A DNA stretch of 64,000 bases. Source: Kaistia geumhonensis (lineage in GTDB: Bacteria > Pseudomonadota > Alphaproteobacteria > Rhizobiales > Kaistiaceae). The notes below the pieces were generated by a model. It searched no databases, was not told the DNA's origin, and saw only the letters and a list, made by a program, of their open reading frames with translations. Below, one piece after another: positions 43,073 to 52,186 of the stretch. Positions within the stretch are counted from its first letter, which is position 1, and every line of letters begins with the position of its first letter. A program made the translations under genes and the position numbers. The stretch is taken from the NCBI RefSeq assembly GCF_030815145.1, contig NZ_JAUSWJ010000001.1, positions 3,958,501 through 4,022,500 on the forward strand, in the 5' to 3' direction.

Positions 43073-43915
43073 ATGATCGTCGTGACGGGTGGCAGCGGGC
43101 TCGCCGGGCGGGCCGTGATCGAGGATCTCGTTTCGCATGGTTACGACGTGACGTCGATCGACAGCGCGCCGCAGCCGGCGGGGCAGGGCGTGAAGTTCTC
43201 GCGCGCCGACCTGACCGATTTCGGCGAGACCATGGCCGCGCTCTCGGCGATCGACGAGCGCGTCTCGAACGTGACCGGCATCGTGCATCTCGCGGCGATC
43301 CCGGCGCCCGGCCTCGCGCCGAACCATGTGATCTTCGAGACCAACATGATCTCGACCTACAACATCTTCGAGGCGGCGCGCGTGCTCGGCATCCGCAATG
43401 TCGTCTGGGCGTCGAGCGAGACGGTGCTCGGCCTGCCCTTCACGACGCCGCCGCCTTATGTGCCGGTCGACGAGGAGTATCGCGGCCGGCCCGAGACGGC
43501 CTATTCGCTGTCGAAGTTCCTCTCCGAGGAGATGGCGAAGGAGTTCTGCCGCTGGGACCCGTCGTTCAAGATCTTCGGCCTGCGCTTCTCCAACATCATG
43601 GCGCCCTACCGCTATTCCGAGTTCCCGGATTTCGACAAGGACGTGAACGCGCGCAAATGGAACCTCTGGGCCTATATCGACGCGCGCGACGCCGCGCAGG
43701 CCGTTCGCCTCGCGCTCGAATCGAAGCTGACCGGCGCCGAGGTGTTCATCATCGCCAACGAGGACGGCGTCATGAGCCGGCCGAACGACGAGTTGCTCGA
43801 CACCGTCTTCCCGGGCGTGACGCGCAAGCGTGCCTTCGGCCCGCACGAGACGCTGCTCTCGATCGACAAGGCCAAGAAGGTGCTCGGCTACAAGCCCGCC
43901 TATAACTGGCGCTGA
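43073..43915 (+). CDS. NAD-dependent epimerase/dehydratase (extended SDR)
   Basis: A 280-residue protein with Rossmann motif VTGGSGLAG, catalytic Y144-x3-K148 in TAYSLSKFL, and an extended-SDR C-terminal domain (WNLWAYIDARDAAQAVRLALE). It is similar in layout to uronate dehydrogenases and other sugar epimerases, but the substrate cannot be fixed. A strong AGGAGG lies six bases before the ATG, and a LacI-type operator covers the promoter. Confidence 0.88.
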   Translation: MIVVTGGSGLAGRAVIEDLVSHGYDVTSIDSAPQPAGQGVKFSRADLTDFGETMAALSAIDERVSNVTGIVHLAAIPAPGLAPNHVIFETNMISTYNIFEAARVLGIRNVVWASSETVLGLPFTTPPPYVPVDEEYRGRPETAYSLSKFLSEEMAKEFCRWDPSFKIFGLRFSNIMAPYRYSEFPDFDKDVNARKWNLWAYIDARDAAQAVRLALESKLTGAEVFIIANEDGVMSRPNDELLDTVFPGVTRKRAFGPHETLLSIDKAKKVLGYKPAYNWR

Positions 43916-43921
43916 CGCGCG

Positions 43922-43948
43922 CTGAGGGCGGCCGCGCGCCGCCCTCAG
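43922..43948. terminator. Bidirectional hairpin between convergent genes
   Basis: CTGAGGGCGGC / GCCGCCCTCAG form a perfect 11-pair stem with a CGCGC loop between the epimerase stop and the convergent SDR, overlapping the latter's stop codon. No T-run follows on either strand, so termination strength is uncertain. Confidence 0.5.
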
Positions 43949-44727
43949 TCCGCCAGTTGGCCGGCGGTCAGGTTGAAGATCTCCGCCGTCACCGAGGCGG
44001 CGTAGTCGGAGGCGAGCAGCACCGCGGCGCTGCCGACATCGGCGAGCGGCGGCAGTCGGCCGAGCATGGTCGAGGCGCCGTAGCGGGCGTCGAGTTCGGC
44101 GCGGGGGATGCCCTCCCTGGCCGCCTGTTCGTCGAAGAGGTCGGAGAGGCCCGGCGCATCGGGCGATCCGGCCGAGCGGATGCAGGCGACGCGGACATTG
44201 TGCGGCCCGAGCTCGGCCGCGAGCTGACGGCAGAGCGCCTCGATCGCCGCGCAGGCGACGCCGAAGCCGCCGGTCGTCGGCGACGGGTTGCGGGCGCATT
44301 GGGCCGTCAGTGCCAGGATCACGCCGCTTCGCTGCACCGACATCCGCCGTGCCGCCGCCGTCGCCGTGAGGAACTGCGTCCGCATCGCGCGCTCGATCGG
44401 CTGCATGAAATGCGCGGCCGGCATCGCGGCGAGCGCCGTGCCCTGGATGTCGGCGACATCGATCAGGTTGAACGATATGTCGACGCGGCCGAAGCGCTCG
44501 ATGATCGCCGCCATATGGCGTTCGACGGCGTCGGCATCCAGCGCATCGACCGCCATCGCCGCGGCATGGCCGCCCTTGTCCCAGATCCGGCAGGCCACGC
44601 GCTCCAGCGTCGCCGCCGTCCTGCCCGCCAGCACGACATGGGCGCCGTGCCGCGCGAATGCCTCGGCGACCGCGCTGCCGACCGCGCCGCCGCCGCCATA
44701 GATGACGGCCACTTTTCCTCCCAGCAT
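43945..44727 (-). CDS. SDR-fold protein lacking the catalytic Tyr-Lys motif
   Basis: A 260-residue short-chain dehydrogenase fold with an intact glycine-rich YGGGGAVGSAVAEAF and C-terminal SDR pattern. The NNAG motif is replaced by NLIDVAD (87-93), the catalytic Ser region reads LTAQ, and Y-x3-K is F155-x3-C159. It is probably not a classical dehydrogenase: it may bind nucleotide only or have a changed role. GGAGG five bases before the ATG at 44727 supports that start over one nine codons upstream. Confidence 0.8.
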   Translation of the reverse strand: MLGGKVAVIYGGGGAVGSAVAEAFARHGAHVVLAGRTAATLERVACRIWDKGGHAAAMAVDALDADAVERHMAAIIERFGRVDISFNLIDVADIQGTALAAMPAAHFMQPIERAMRTQFLTATAAARRMSVQRSGVILALTAQCARNPSPTTGGFGVACAAIEALCRQLAAELGPHNVRVACIRSAGSPDAPGLSDLFDEQAAREGIPRAELDARYGASTMLGRLPPLADVGSAAVLLASDYAASVTAEIFNLTAGQLAD

Positions 44728-44822
44728 GTCGTCCTCCGCCTGCGTCTGCGGCAAGGACGAACGGAGAGGGGGCGTTCCGACAGAGCGGGTCCGCTTCCGG
44801 CGATGGGCTGGCGAGGCCTTGC

Positions 44823-47800
44823 TCAGAAGCGGACGGACAGAAGGCCGTTCAGCCCGTTGGACTGGCCGTTGTCGGCGAAGGCGCCGCTGTAGCGGATGTC
44901 GGCCGCGACAGCCTGGCCGAACCGGTAGCTGGCACCGAGGTCGACGATCGCCGCGTTGCGTCCGATCGCCGGTCCGACGACCGCGAAGGGGTCATCGCCG
45001 GCAGCGAAGGCGAGGGTCGAAACGGGAGTGACGTCGCCGAAGGCATAGCGCCAGCCGAGATTGCCGCTGAGCGAGAGTGCGTCGGAGACGATCGGCAGCG
45101 GTGCCTCGACGCGCAGGCCGAGCGTCGAATACGTGTTCGACAGGCTGCCCGGCTCGATCGCCAGCGCAGCTGCGCCGCCGATCTCCTCCGCGTCGTCGAG
45201 ATTGGCGTGCACATAGGCGAGCCCGGCATAGGGCTCGATCCGGGCGACGCCGAGCGCGACATGATGCGAAACCTCGGCGAAAAACTGTCCGGTCCCGCCA
45301 TCGACATCTGCGGCGAGAGAATCGGAGAACGTCGCCATCGTCACTGTCCGCGACGTTGCCATGTCCTGCCATTCATACGCCCCGCCGAAGCGCAACGCGA
45401 CCGGCCCGAGCGCCGCGCCTCCATAGAACGCGAGGTCCCAACTCGTCATCGAGGCGGACGAGCCGAGCGCCGATTGCGCATAGCTGGTCGAGCCATATCC
45501 GCCCGCGATGCCGAGACGCAAACCGTCGGTCACCTTGGCATCGGCGCCGGCGACAAAGCCGCCGCTGTCCCGAGACAGTTCCGCGGTATTGCCCGATGCA
45601 TCCGTTTCGCCCCAGTAGCCGTAGCCCTGCATCCAGACGGAGGATTCGAGGCCGGGCGCCAGAGCCGCCGTGGCGGGACCGGCGCCGTTGCTGCTGTCTT
45701 CATCCGCCTGCCGCAGACGGGCGCCGACCGCGTCTCGCAGCGTCGCCGATTGCTCCTGCATCACGGTGAGCGTCGCTGGATAGATCTGCCCGGACAGCTG
45801 GTCGAAGGCGAGACCGGCAGTCTGCAGATTGAGTACCGATGCGGCGGCGAGCAGGCGATCCGATTCCGGATGCGCGGCGAGCGCCGCGGCGACGGCATTC
45901 TGGTTTTCCGTGCCCCATCCTGACGTGATCGCGGCAAGATCGGGAACCGACGAGGCGATCACGCTCGTTGGCGTCGTTGTCACCGCGATATCGAGGAAGG
46001 GATAGGCGGATCCGAAGGGGTCGTTGACGGATGTGAAGGAGCCCGTGATGCCGCCGCCGGCGACGAGAACCGTGTAGCTCGATGGCATGTCGAGCGTTCC
46101 CGGCGCTGCGATAAGGTCGAGCGCGCCCCCGAGCGCCGCGGATCCGCCGACGTAGATCCGGTCGCTCTGGCCCGAGGCGCCGATTCCTGCCTCGTAGGTT
46201 GAGCCGGCCGAGAAGGTGGCGGCGCCCGAGACCGTGAGATTGCCAAGGCCACCCGCCTGGCCCGGGGCGACGACGCCCGCATTCGCGAGCGAGGCCATCG
46301 TGCCGGTGCCCTGCAGGCGGCCGCTGTTCGTGACCGATCCGTCGATGAGTCCGTCATTGTCGAGAAGGCCGGAAGATACGACGTCGCCGATGACCGAACC
46401 GCCGGACGCGTTGATCATGGATCCGGCATTGAGCACGCCGCCTGCCAGCATGCCGCCATTGACCAGCGTGCCGAGATTGACCACTGGGCCGTTCACGGAG
46501 ACGAAGGTCCCCTGATTGATCATGCTTGCCGCGGGGGCGACCTGATAGCCGCCGCCACTGATGAAGGCCCCGGCTTCGCCGATGGCGAAGTCGCCGCCGA
46601 GCGTGCCCGATAGAGCGAGTATGCCGCCGGTGACGGTCGTCCCGCCCAGATAGCTGTTGGTGCCGCCAAGCACCAGCGTGCCGGAACCGGCCTTGGTCAG
46701 GCCGCCGGGGCCGTCGATATCGTTGCTCCAGAAGTCGATGGCATTGAAGCCGCCGCGAGTGGCGTCCATCGTCACGACAACGTCGTTCTCGAAGCTGCCA
46801 TAGCCGCCGGCGGCGGCATAGAGGTTCAGGCGCGCCCATCCGGTCGCATGGTCGTCGAGCGGCACGCCAGACGGCAGCTCGGTCGAGGCGAGCACCGCGC
46901 GGCGCTGCTCCGCGGAGAGATAGGGAAAGCGCGTGGCGATCAGCGTTTCGGCGTTCGCCGGCACGATGGGCTCGTCGGTCGTGGAGCCGACCGAGGGCAA
47001 GCCATAGGTGATCGAGGCGATATGCGCGGCGTTGGCCGCGGCCAGATCGACGGGATCGGGGAAGGCTCCGCCGGCGACGCAGCCGACGGCGTTCGAAACG
47101 CCGCCTGCGCAGGACGCGTAGGGAGTCGAGACCGTCGATCCGAGCATCGCATGCAGCTCGGCCGAGGCCGCGTCGATCAGGGTGCCGAAATTGGAGGAAT
47201 AGCTCGGATTGTTCGAGAGCAGCTGCACCATGTCGTAGGTCGCGACGATGCGGCCGCCGATCACGTCGGTGGGATAGTGAAGGCCGAGAACGTTGCGGCT
47301 GAGCCCGAACTCCTGCGCCGCCGTCATCAGCGGCTGATACTGCTCCGGAAGCAGCACGGCATAGAGCAGGGCTGTGGTGTAGCCCGCCGTCGTATGCCCG
47401 CTCTGGAAGGCGGCCTGGCCCTCGTTGTCCTTCCACTGTTCCTTCTGATTCTCTGCGAGGTCGTGCGGGACACCCTCGATCTTGGACCACGGCGTATCGG
47501 CGATCGCCGACGAGGTGAGATAGGGCCGCGGATCGAGGGCAGCGCCTGGATGTCCGGGCAGCAGGCCATAGGCGAGGCCATAGGTGTTGCCGGTGGCGTA
47601 GGCATCCTTGATGGCGCTGATCTGCAGCGTGCCGTTGAGCGGCGCGTTCAGGAGATCGACCACGCTTCCCGGCAGCAGTTGGGCGCCGGAGAGCCCGGCC
47701 ATCGCCGCCCCGGTCTCGGTCGGCACCATGTTCCAGATATGCTCCGAGATCACCGGCGGGACGAAGATGTCCTCGGAGTTCGGCACGGCGATCGATTTCT

Positions 47801-48113
47801 GCTCGGGCGTCGATGTCGCGTAGATCTGCTCGATGGCCGCCATGTTGGCGTCGAGCAGCGCGCGTCCCTCTTGCGTCGACAGGAGATTGCCGAATGTGGA
47901 GACGGCGTCGATCTGTCCGGCCTGCTGAACGCTGGCGCAGGTGCTGCTGACGCAAACCTCGACCGAGCCGAAATCGGCCGTTTGGGCAAGGGCAGGTGTG
48001 GCGGCGAGCAACGCTGTCAGGGCAAGCGCGACGCCGGCGCCGTCCCGCGCGCACGACATGAGCCCCTTGCCAGCCGGTAGTGCGAACGGCGCCGCGCGCA
48101 CGGGTCTCGTCAT
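44823..48113 (-). CDS. Autotransporter with secreted PAP2-type phosphatase passenger
   Basis: A 1096-residue protein: signal peptide (cleavage near TPALAQ), PAP2/acid-phosphatase domain with S238-G-H-T and S272-R-x5-H279-x3-D283, a PATR autotransporter repeat around residue 470 (GGLTKAGSGTLVLGG), a Gly-rich beta-helix to about 720, and a C-terminal 12-strand barrel from about 820 ending in Phe. The first PAP2 motif (K-x6-RP) keeps the Arg-Pro in LDPRPY but its Lys is not at the usual spacing. It should display a phosphatase on the cell surface. A start at 48059 with AAGGGG before it is also likely. Confidence 0.88.
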   Translation of the reverse strand: MTRPVRAAPFALPAGKGLMSCARDGAGVALALTALLAATPALAQTADFGSVEVCVSSTCASVQQAGQIDAVSTFGNLLSTQEGRALLDANMAAIEQIYATSTPEQKSIAVPNSEDIFVPPVISEHIWNMVPTETGAAMAGLSGAQLLPGSVVDLLNAPLNGTLQISAIKDAYATGNTYGLAYGLLPGHPGAALDPRPYLTSSAIADTPWSKIEGVPHDLAENQKEQWKDNEGQAAFQSGHTTAGYTTALLYAVLLPEQYQPLMTAAQEFGLSRNVLGLHYPTDVIGGRIVATYDMVQLLSNNPSYSSNFGTLIDAASAELHAMLGSTVSTPYASCAGGVSNAVGCVAGGAFPDPVDLAAANAAHIASITYGLPSVGSTTDEPIVPANAETLIATRFPYLSAEQRRAVLASTELPSGVPLDDHATGWARLNLYAAAGGYGSFENDVVVTMDATRGGFNAIDFWSNDIDGPGGLTKAGSGTLVLGGTNSYLGGTTVTGGILALSGTLGGDFAIGEAGAFISGGGYQVAPAASMINQGTFVSVNGPVVNLGTLVNGGMLAGGVLNAGSMINASGGSVIGDVVSSGLLDNDGLIDGSVTNSGRLQGTGTMASLANAGVVAPGQAGGLGNLTVSGAATFSAGSTYEAGIGASGQSDRIYVGGSAALGGALDLIAAPGTLDMPSSYTVLVAGGGITGSFTSVNDPFGSAYPFLDIAVTTTPTSVIASSVPDLAAITSGWGTENQNAVAAALAAHPESDRLLAAASVLNLQTAGLAFDQLSGQIYPATLTVMQEQSATLRDAVGARLRQADEDSSNGAGPATAALAPGLESSVWMQGYGYWGETDASGNTAELSRDSGGFVAGADAKVTDGLRLGIAGGYGSTSYAQSALGSSASMTSWDLAFYGGAALGPVALRFGGAYEWQDMATSRTVTMATFSDSLAADVDGGTGQFFAEVSHHVALGVARIEPYAGLAYVHANLDDAEEIGGAAALAIEPGSLSNTYSTLGLRVEAPLPIVSDALSLSGNLGWRYAFGDVTPVSTLAFAAGDDPFAVVGPAIGRNAAIVDLGASYRFGQAVAADIRYSGAFADNGQSNGLNGLLSVRF

Positions 48114-48181
48114 TCCGGTGCCTTTCGTGAATGCGGGTCGGAGAACGCACCGCCTCCGGCGAAATACGCACCGGCGAGGAC

Positions 48182-48258
48182 AGTATAGAAGTGTTCACTT
48201 TCATACATAACGGCTCGCGAAGCCGGTCGTTATGATGAATCGACAGTAGAAATACTGT
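48182..48258 (-). promoter_or_regulatory. Promoter and palindromes upstream of the autotransporter
   Basis: The minus-strand TATACT (48182-48187) is a five-of-six -10 with no good -35, hinting at activator control. Upstream are a hairpin at 48208-48232 (TAACGGCT with AGCC-GTTA, interrupted by four bases) and a perfect repeat ACAGTA-GAAA-TACTGT at 48243-48258. ACAGTATAGAAGTGT at 48180-48194 resembles the latter. The 274-base gap shows nothing else clear apart from the 3' end of the next gene. Confidence 0.45.
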
Positions 48259-48387
48259 TCTGGGAGACTAGAGTGTACGAAAGCATTGCGGCAAGCGCCT
48301 GCGCTTGCAGCGCTCGCCACATTCTGCAGGCTTGACAAAAATGACACAGTGCCGCGGGTGTGGCGCCGCGGCCAGTGTGCCGCGCGG

Positions 48388-49158
48388 CTACACCACCGCC
48401 GTCACGCCACCGTCGACATAGAGGATGTGGCCGTTGACATAGCTCGACGCGTCGGAGGCGAGGAAGATCGCGGCGCCCGCGAGTTCCTCGAGTTCGCCCC
48501 AGCGGCCCATCGGCGCGCGCTGGGCGAGCCAGGCGTGGAAGCTCTCGCTCTCGACGAGGGCGCGGTTGAGTTCGGTCTTGAACCAGCCCGGTCCGATGCC
48601 GTTCACATTGATGCCGTAGCGGGCCCATTCGGCGCACATGCCCTTGGTCATCATCTTGATGGCGCCCTTCGAGGTCACATAGGGCGTGATCGTCGCGCGG
48701 CCGAGCTCGCTCGTCACCGAGCAGATATTGATGATCCGGCCTTTGCGGCGCGGGATCATGTGGCGGGCCACCGCCTGGCCGACGATGAACGGCGCATCGA
48801 CATTCGTTTCCAGCACGCGGCGGAAATCCTCGAGCGGAAACTCCTCGAGCGGCAGGCGCTTCTGCAGGCCGGCATTGTTGACGAGGATGTCGATCGGCCC
48901 GATCTCGGCCTCGATCGTCGCGACGGCCTCGGTGACCGCGCCCTGATCGGTGACGTCGAAGACGGCCGTCTCGATCCGCTCGACGCCGGCTTCCCGAAGC
49001 GTGCCTGCGGCATCGTGCAGGGCCTCGGCGCTGCGGCTGTTGAGGATGACGGTCGCGCCGGCCTCGCCGAGGCCGCGGGCGATGGCGAGCCCGATGCCGC
49101 GGCTCGAACCGGTCACCAGGGCCACGCGTCCGGTCAGGTCGAATAGTCTTGTCGCCAT
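48388..49158 (-). CDS. SDR oxidoreductase, gluconate 5-dehydrogenase-like
   Basis: A 256-residue classical SDR with TGSSRGIG, NNAG (LVNNAGLQKRLP), Ser in NICSVTSELGR and Y-x3-K in TPYVTSKGAIK. The LQKRxPLEEF and MCAEWARYGINVNGIGPGWFKTELN stretches resemble gluconate 5-dehydrogenase (Ga5DH/IdnO) types. Divergent from an aldo/keto reductase, with a LacI-type operator in the 117-base gap between them. Confidence 0.87.
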   Translation of the reverse strand: MATRLFDLTGRVALVTGSSRGIGLAIARGLGEAGATVILNSRSAEALHDAAGTLREAGVERIETAVFDVTDQGAVTEAVATIEAEIGPIDILVNNAGLQKRLPLEEFPLEDFRRVLETNVDAPFIVGQAVARHMIPRRKGRIINICSVTSELGRATITPYVTSKGAIKMMTKGMCAEWARYGINVNGIGPGWFKTELNRALVESESFHAWLAQRAPMGRWGELEELAGAAIFLASDASSYVNGHILYVDGGVTAVV

Positions 49159-49241
49159 GCTTGCTCCTCCGAGGCGCGCCTGCCGGCGCCGCTATCCTGA
49201 TAGCCGCTTGACGCTGGCACGGCCAGCGCGCACATGCTCGA

Positions 49242-49258
49242 CCTTAAATCGATTCATC
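49242..49258. promoter_or_regulatory. LacI-type operator upstream of the aldo/keto reductase
   Basis: CCTTAAATCGATTCATC is the same site as at 43047-43063 (CCT, then AAATCGATTCA shared; one mismatch in the first 15 bases). It lies 18 bases upstream of the ATG at 49276 and between two divergent genes, so it could control both. TTGACG at 49208-49213 is a candidate -35. Confidence 0.55.
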
Positions 49259-49275
49259 CTCGCAAGGAGCCCGCC

Positions 49276-50283
49276 ATGCCCCATGTCGCCGCGCCGAACC
49301 GCTACGACACGATGACCTATAACCGCGTCGGCCGCAGCGGCCTGAAGCTGCCGGCGATCTCGCTCGGGCTCTGGCACAATTTCGGCTATGACGGCCGCGT
49401 CGAGACGATGCGTGCGATGTGTCATCGCGCCTTCGATCTCGGCATCACGCATTTCGATCTCGCGAACAATTACGGCCCGCCGCCCGGATCGGCCGAGGAA
49501 TTCTTCGCGACCATCATCAATGGCGACTTCAAGCCCTATCGCGACGAGCTGATCGTCTCCACCAAGGCCGGCTATTACATGTGGCCGGGACCCTATGGCG
49601 AATGGGGCAGCCGGAAATACCTGGTCGCGAGCCTCGACCAGAGCCTTCGCCGCATGAAGATGGACTATGTCGACATCTTCTATTCGCACCGCTTCGACCC
49701 CGACACCCCGCTGGAGGAGACGATCGGCGCGCTGGACGCGATCGTCCGCCAGGGCAAGGCGCTCTATGTCGGCATCTCGTCCTATTCCTCGGCGCAGACT
49801 CGCGAGGCGCAGTCGATCGCCCGCCGGCTCGGCACGCCGCTGGTGATCCATCAGCCGCGCTATTCGATGCTCGACCGCTGGACGGAGCGCGACAACCTGC
49901 TCGACACGCTCGAGGAGGAGGGCATGGGCTGCATCGTGTTCTCGCCGCTCGAGCAGGGCGTGCTGTCCAACCGCTATCTCAAGGGCATCCCCGACGACAG
50001 CCGCGTGCGCCACTCGCATTTCCTGCAGGAAAAGTCGCTCTCCGAGCAGAATCTCGCCCGCATCGCCGCGCTCGACGCCATCGCCCGGCGGCGCGGCCAG
50101 ACGCTGGCGCAGATGGCGCTCGCCTGGGTGCTGCGTGACCGGCGCATGACCTCGGCGCTCATCGGTGCCAGCAAGGTGGCGCAGATCGAGGACGCCGTCG
50201 GCGCGCTCGCGAATGTCGAGTTCAGCGCCGAGGAGCGGGCCGAGATTGACACGCATGCGATCGACGGCATGCTGCGCGCATGA
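49276..50283 (+). CDS. Aldo/keto reductase, L-glyceraldehyde-3-phosphate reductase (YghZ) type
   Basis: A 335-residue (alpha/beta)8 NADPH-dependent reductase. Catalytic tetrad regions are visible: DLANNYG (Asp, Tyr), STKAGYY (Lys) and YSHRFDPD (His). The NNYGPPPGSAEE and MWPGPYGEWGSRKYL segments are typical of the YghZ/Kv-beta-like AKR14 group. AAGGAG six bases before the ATG at 49276 decides the start over an ATG 14 codons upstream. Followed closely by the AGE-family gene. Confidence 0.9.
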   Translation: MPHVAAPNRYDTMTYNRVGRSGLKLPAISLGLWHNFGYDGRVETMRAMCHRAFDLGITHFDLANNYGPPPGSAEEFFATIINGDFKPYRDELIVSTKAGYYMWPGPYGEWGSRKYLVASLDQSLRRMKMDYVDIFYSHRFDPDTPLEETIGALDAIVRQGKALYVGISSYSSAQTREAQSIARRLGTPLVIHQPRYSMLDRWTERDNLLDTLEEEGMGCIVFSPLEQGVLSNRYLKGIPDDSRVRHSHFLQEKSLSEQNLARIAALDAIARRRGQTLAQMALAWVLRDRRMTSALIGASKVAQIEDAVGALANVEFSAEERAEIDTHAIDGMLRA

Positions 50284-50310
50284 CCATCTCGCGGCGTGGG
50301 GGCGCGATCG

Positions 50311-51516
50311 ATGTCGGACGGCTTGTTGCGTCTCGCCGCGCTCGGGAAGGCGGCGAGGAACGCGCTCGAGGATGACCTGCTGCCGTTCTGGCACCGGATG
50401 GAAGACAGGGCGCATGGCGGCCATTTCGCCGCGATGAGCCATGACGGCGTCGTCGACCGCAAGGGTCCGAAATCGACCGTCTTCGTCGCGCGCATCCTGT
50501 GGACGATGTCGGAGGCCGGCCGTTCGCTCGGCTCGGCGTCGTCGATCGAACAGGCCCGCCATGCCGCCCGCTTCCTGCTCGACCGTCTGGCCGACCGGGA
50601 AACGGGCGGTTTCTTCTGGTCGGTGACGCATGACGGCCGGCCGCAGGAGGCCGACAAGCATCTCTATGCGCATGCCTTCGCGATCTACGGGCTCTCCGCC
50701 TTCGCCGCCGCGACGGGAAGCGCCGAGGCGCATGACGCGGCCGTCGAGACTTTCGGGCTGATCGAGGATCGCGCCCGGACGGCGCGCAGCGGCTATCGCG
50801 AGGCCTTCGACCGGCTCTGGAGGCCGATCGACAACGGGCGGCTGGCGCCTGGCCACGCCGGCGCCGCGCGGACGATGAATTCGCACCTCCATCTCCTGGA
50901 GGCCTATACCGCGCTGGCCGCGCTGACGGGGGAGGAGACGCACCGGTCGGCGCTCGCCGATCTTCTCGATCTCATCCTCCGCCGCTTCCTCGCGCCCGGC
51001 GGGAGCCATGCCTTCTCGATGCTGGACGACAAGCTGTCGCCGCTCGCGGGACCGATCTCGATGGGCCATGACATCGAGACCGCCTGGCTGATCGACGCGG
51101 CGGCCGATGTGATCGGCGACGCCGCGCTCTCCGGGCGGACGCGCACCGCATCGGATGCGCTGATCCGAAGCGCCAGCGAGTTCGGCTATTGCGGCGCGCG
51201 GGGGTTCCTCACGGAGCGCGGGCCGGACGGAACGGTCGATCCCTGGCGCGTCTGGTGGGTGCAGGCGGAAGCGGTGGTCGGCTTCGTCAACGCTTTTCAG
51301 CGTACCGGCGACGAGGCGATGCTCGCCCGCGCCGAAGTCATCTGGGACTATGCGGAACGGGTGATGCGCGACCGCCGTCTGGGCGAATGGCACTGGCGCG
51401 TCGATGCCACGGGGCGGCCCGATCACAGGAAGCCCAAGGTCGAGCCGTGGAAGGAGCCCTATCACCAGGCGCGGGCATGCCTCGAACTGATGCGGCGATC
51501 GGGAGCGATCAGATGA
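50311..51516 (+). CDS. AGE-family epimerase/isomerase
   Basis: A 401-residue (alpha/alpha)6-barrel enzyme of the N-acylglucosamine 2-epimerase group. Visible are HGGHFAAMSHDG, LYAHAFAIYGLSAFA, MNSHLHLLEAYTAL, MGHDIETAWLI and the C-terminal WWVQAEAVVGF with conserved active-site histidines. Likely aldose-ketose isomerase or 2-epimerase on a hexose. The ATG at 50311 is chosen over a GTG 15 bases upstream. It follows the reductase by 27 bases as an operon, and its stop overlaps the convergent TerC gene by eight bases. Confidence 0.87.
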   Translation: MSDGLLRLAALGKAARNALEDDLLPFWHRMEDRAHGGHFAAMSHDGVVDRKGPKSTVFVARILWTMSEAGRSLGSASSIEQARHAARFLLDRLADRETGGFFWSVTHDGRPQEADKHLYAHAFAIYGLSAFAAATGSAEAHDAAVETFGLIEDRARTARSGYREAFDRLWRPIDNGRLAPGHAGAARTMNSHLHLLEAYTALAALTGEETHRSALADLLDLILRRFLAPGGSHAFSMLDDKLSPLAGPISMGHDIETAWLIDAAADVIGDAALSGRTRTASDALIRSASEFGYCGARGFLTERGPDGTVDPWRVWWVQAEAVVGFVNAFQRTGDEAMLARAEVIWDYAERVMRDRRLGEWHWRVDATGRPDHRKPKVEPWKEPYHQARACLELMRRSGAIR

Positions 51517-52153
51517 CGCCGGCCTTGTCGGCGAAGTGGAACATCTCGAGGCCGCCGTCGAAGATCATGCGCGCCGCCACCCAGGCGATGACGAGCAGGC
51601 CGACATAGGCGATCCACGGCGCGCGCTTCATGATGCGGGCAACGAAGTTCGCCGCGACGCCCATGAGGGCGACCGAGAGCACGAGCCCGACGATGAGCAC
51701 CCAGGTGTGGTCGCGCGCCGTGCCGGCGACGGCCAGCACGTTGTCGAGCGACATCGAGACGTCGGCGATCACGATCTGGCTGAGCGCCTGGCCGAGGGTC
51801 TTGGTGCCGGTCGTGGCCGGTGTGTCCTCGAGCGCGGCATGCGCCTCCTCGGACTCGAGATGGTGGCCGCTGCGGATCTCGCGCCACAGCTTCCAGCAGA
51901 CCCAGAGCAGAAGGATGCCGCCCGCCAGCGTCAGGCCGATGATGCCGAGCAGCTTGGTCGCGAAGAAGGCGAACATGATGCGCAGCGCCGCCGCCGCGCC
52001 GATGCCGATGATGATCGCCTTGCGGCGCATGTCGGGCGGCAGGCCCGCCGCCGCCATGCCGACGACGATGGCATTGTCACCGGCCAGTACCAGGTCGATG
52101 AGGACGACGGTCGCGAGCGCGATCAGTTCGGCACTGACGAAATCCATCAACAA
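51509..52153 (-). CDS. TerC-family integral membrane protein
   Basis: A 214-residue membrane protein with seven predicted segments. The family motif DLVLAGDNAIVVGMA near the start and DVSMSLDNVLAVAG in the second half hold the acidic residues of the two repeats. Relatives export manganese or calcium or aid metal loading during export. The start is uncertain: TTG 52153 has GAGG five bases upstream, while ATG 52147 is two codons later. Confidence 0.88.
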   Translation of the reverse strand: MLMDFVSAELIALATVVLIDLVLAGDNAIVVGMAAAGLPPDMRRKAIIIGIGAAAALRIMFAFFATKLLGIIGLTLAGGILLLWVCWKLWREIRSGHHLESEEAHAALEDTPATTGTKTLGQALSQIVIADVSMSLDNVLAVAGTARDHTWVLIVGLVLSVALMGVAANFVARIMKRAPWIAYVGLLVIAWVAARMIFDGGLEMFHFADKAGVI

Positions 52154-52186
52154 TCAGACCTCGGAAGGATCATGCGGCGGGGTGTG

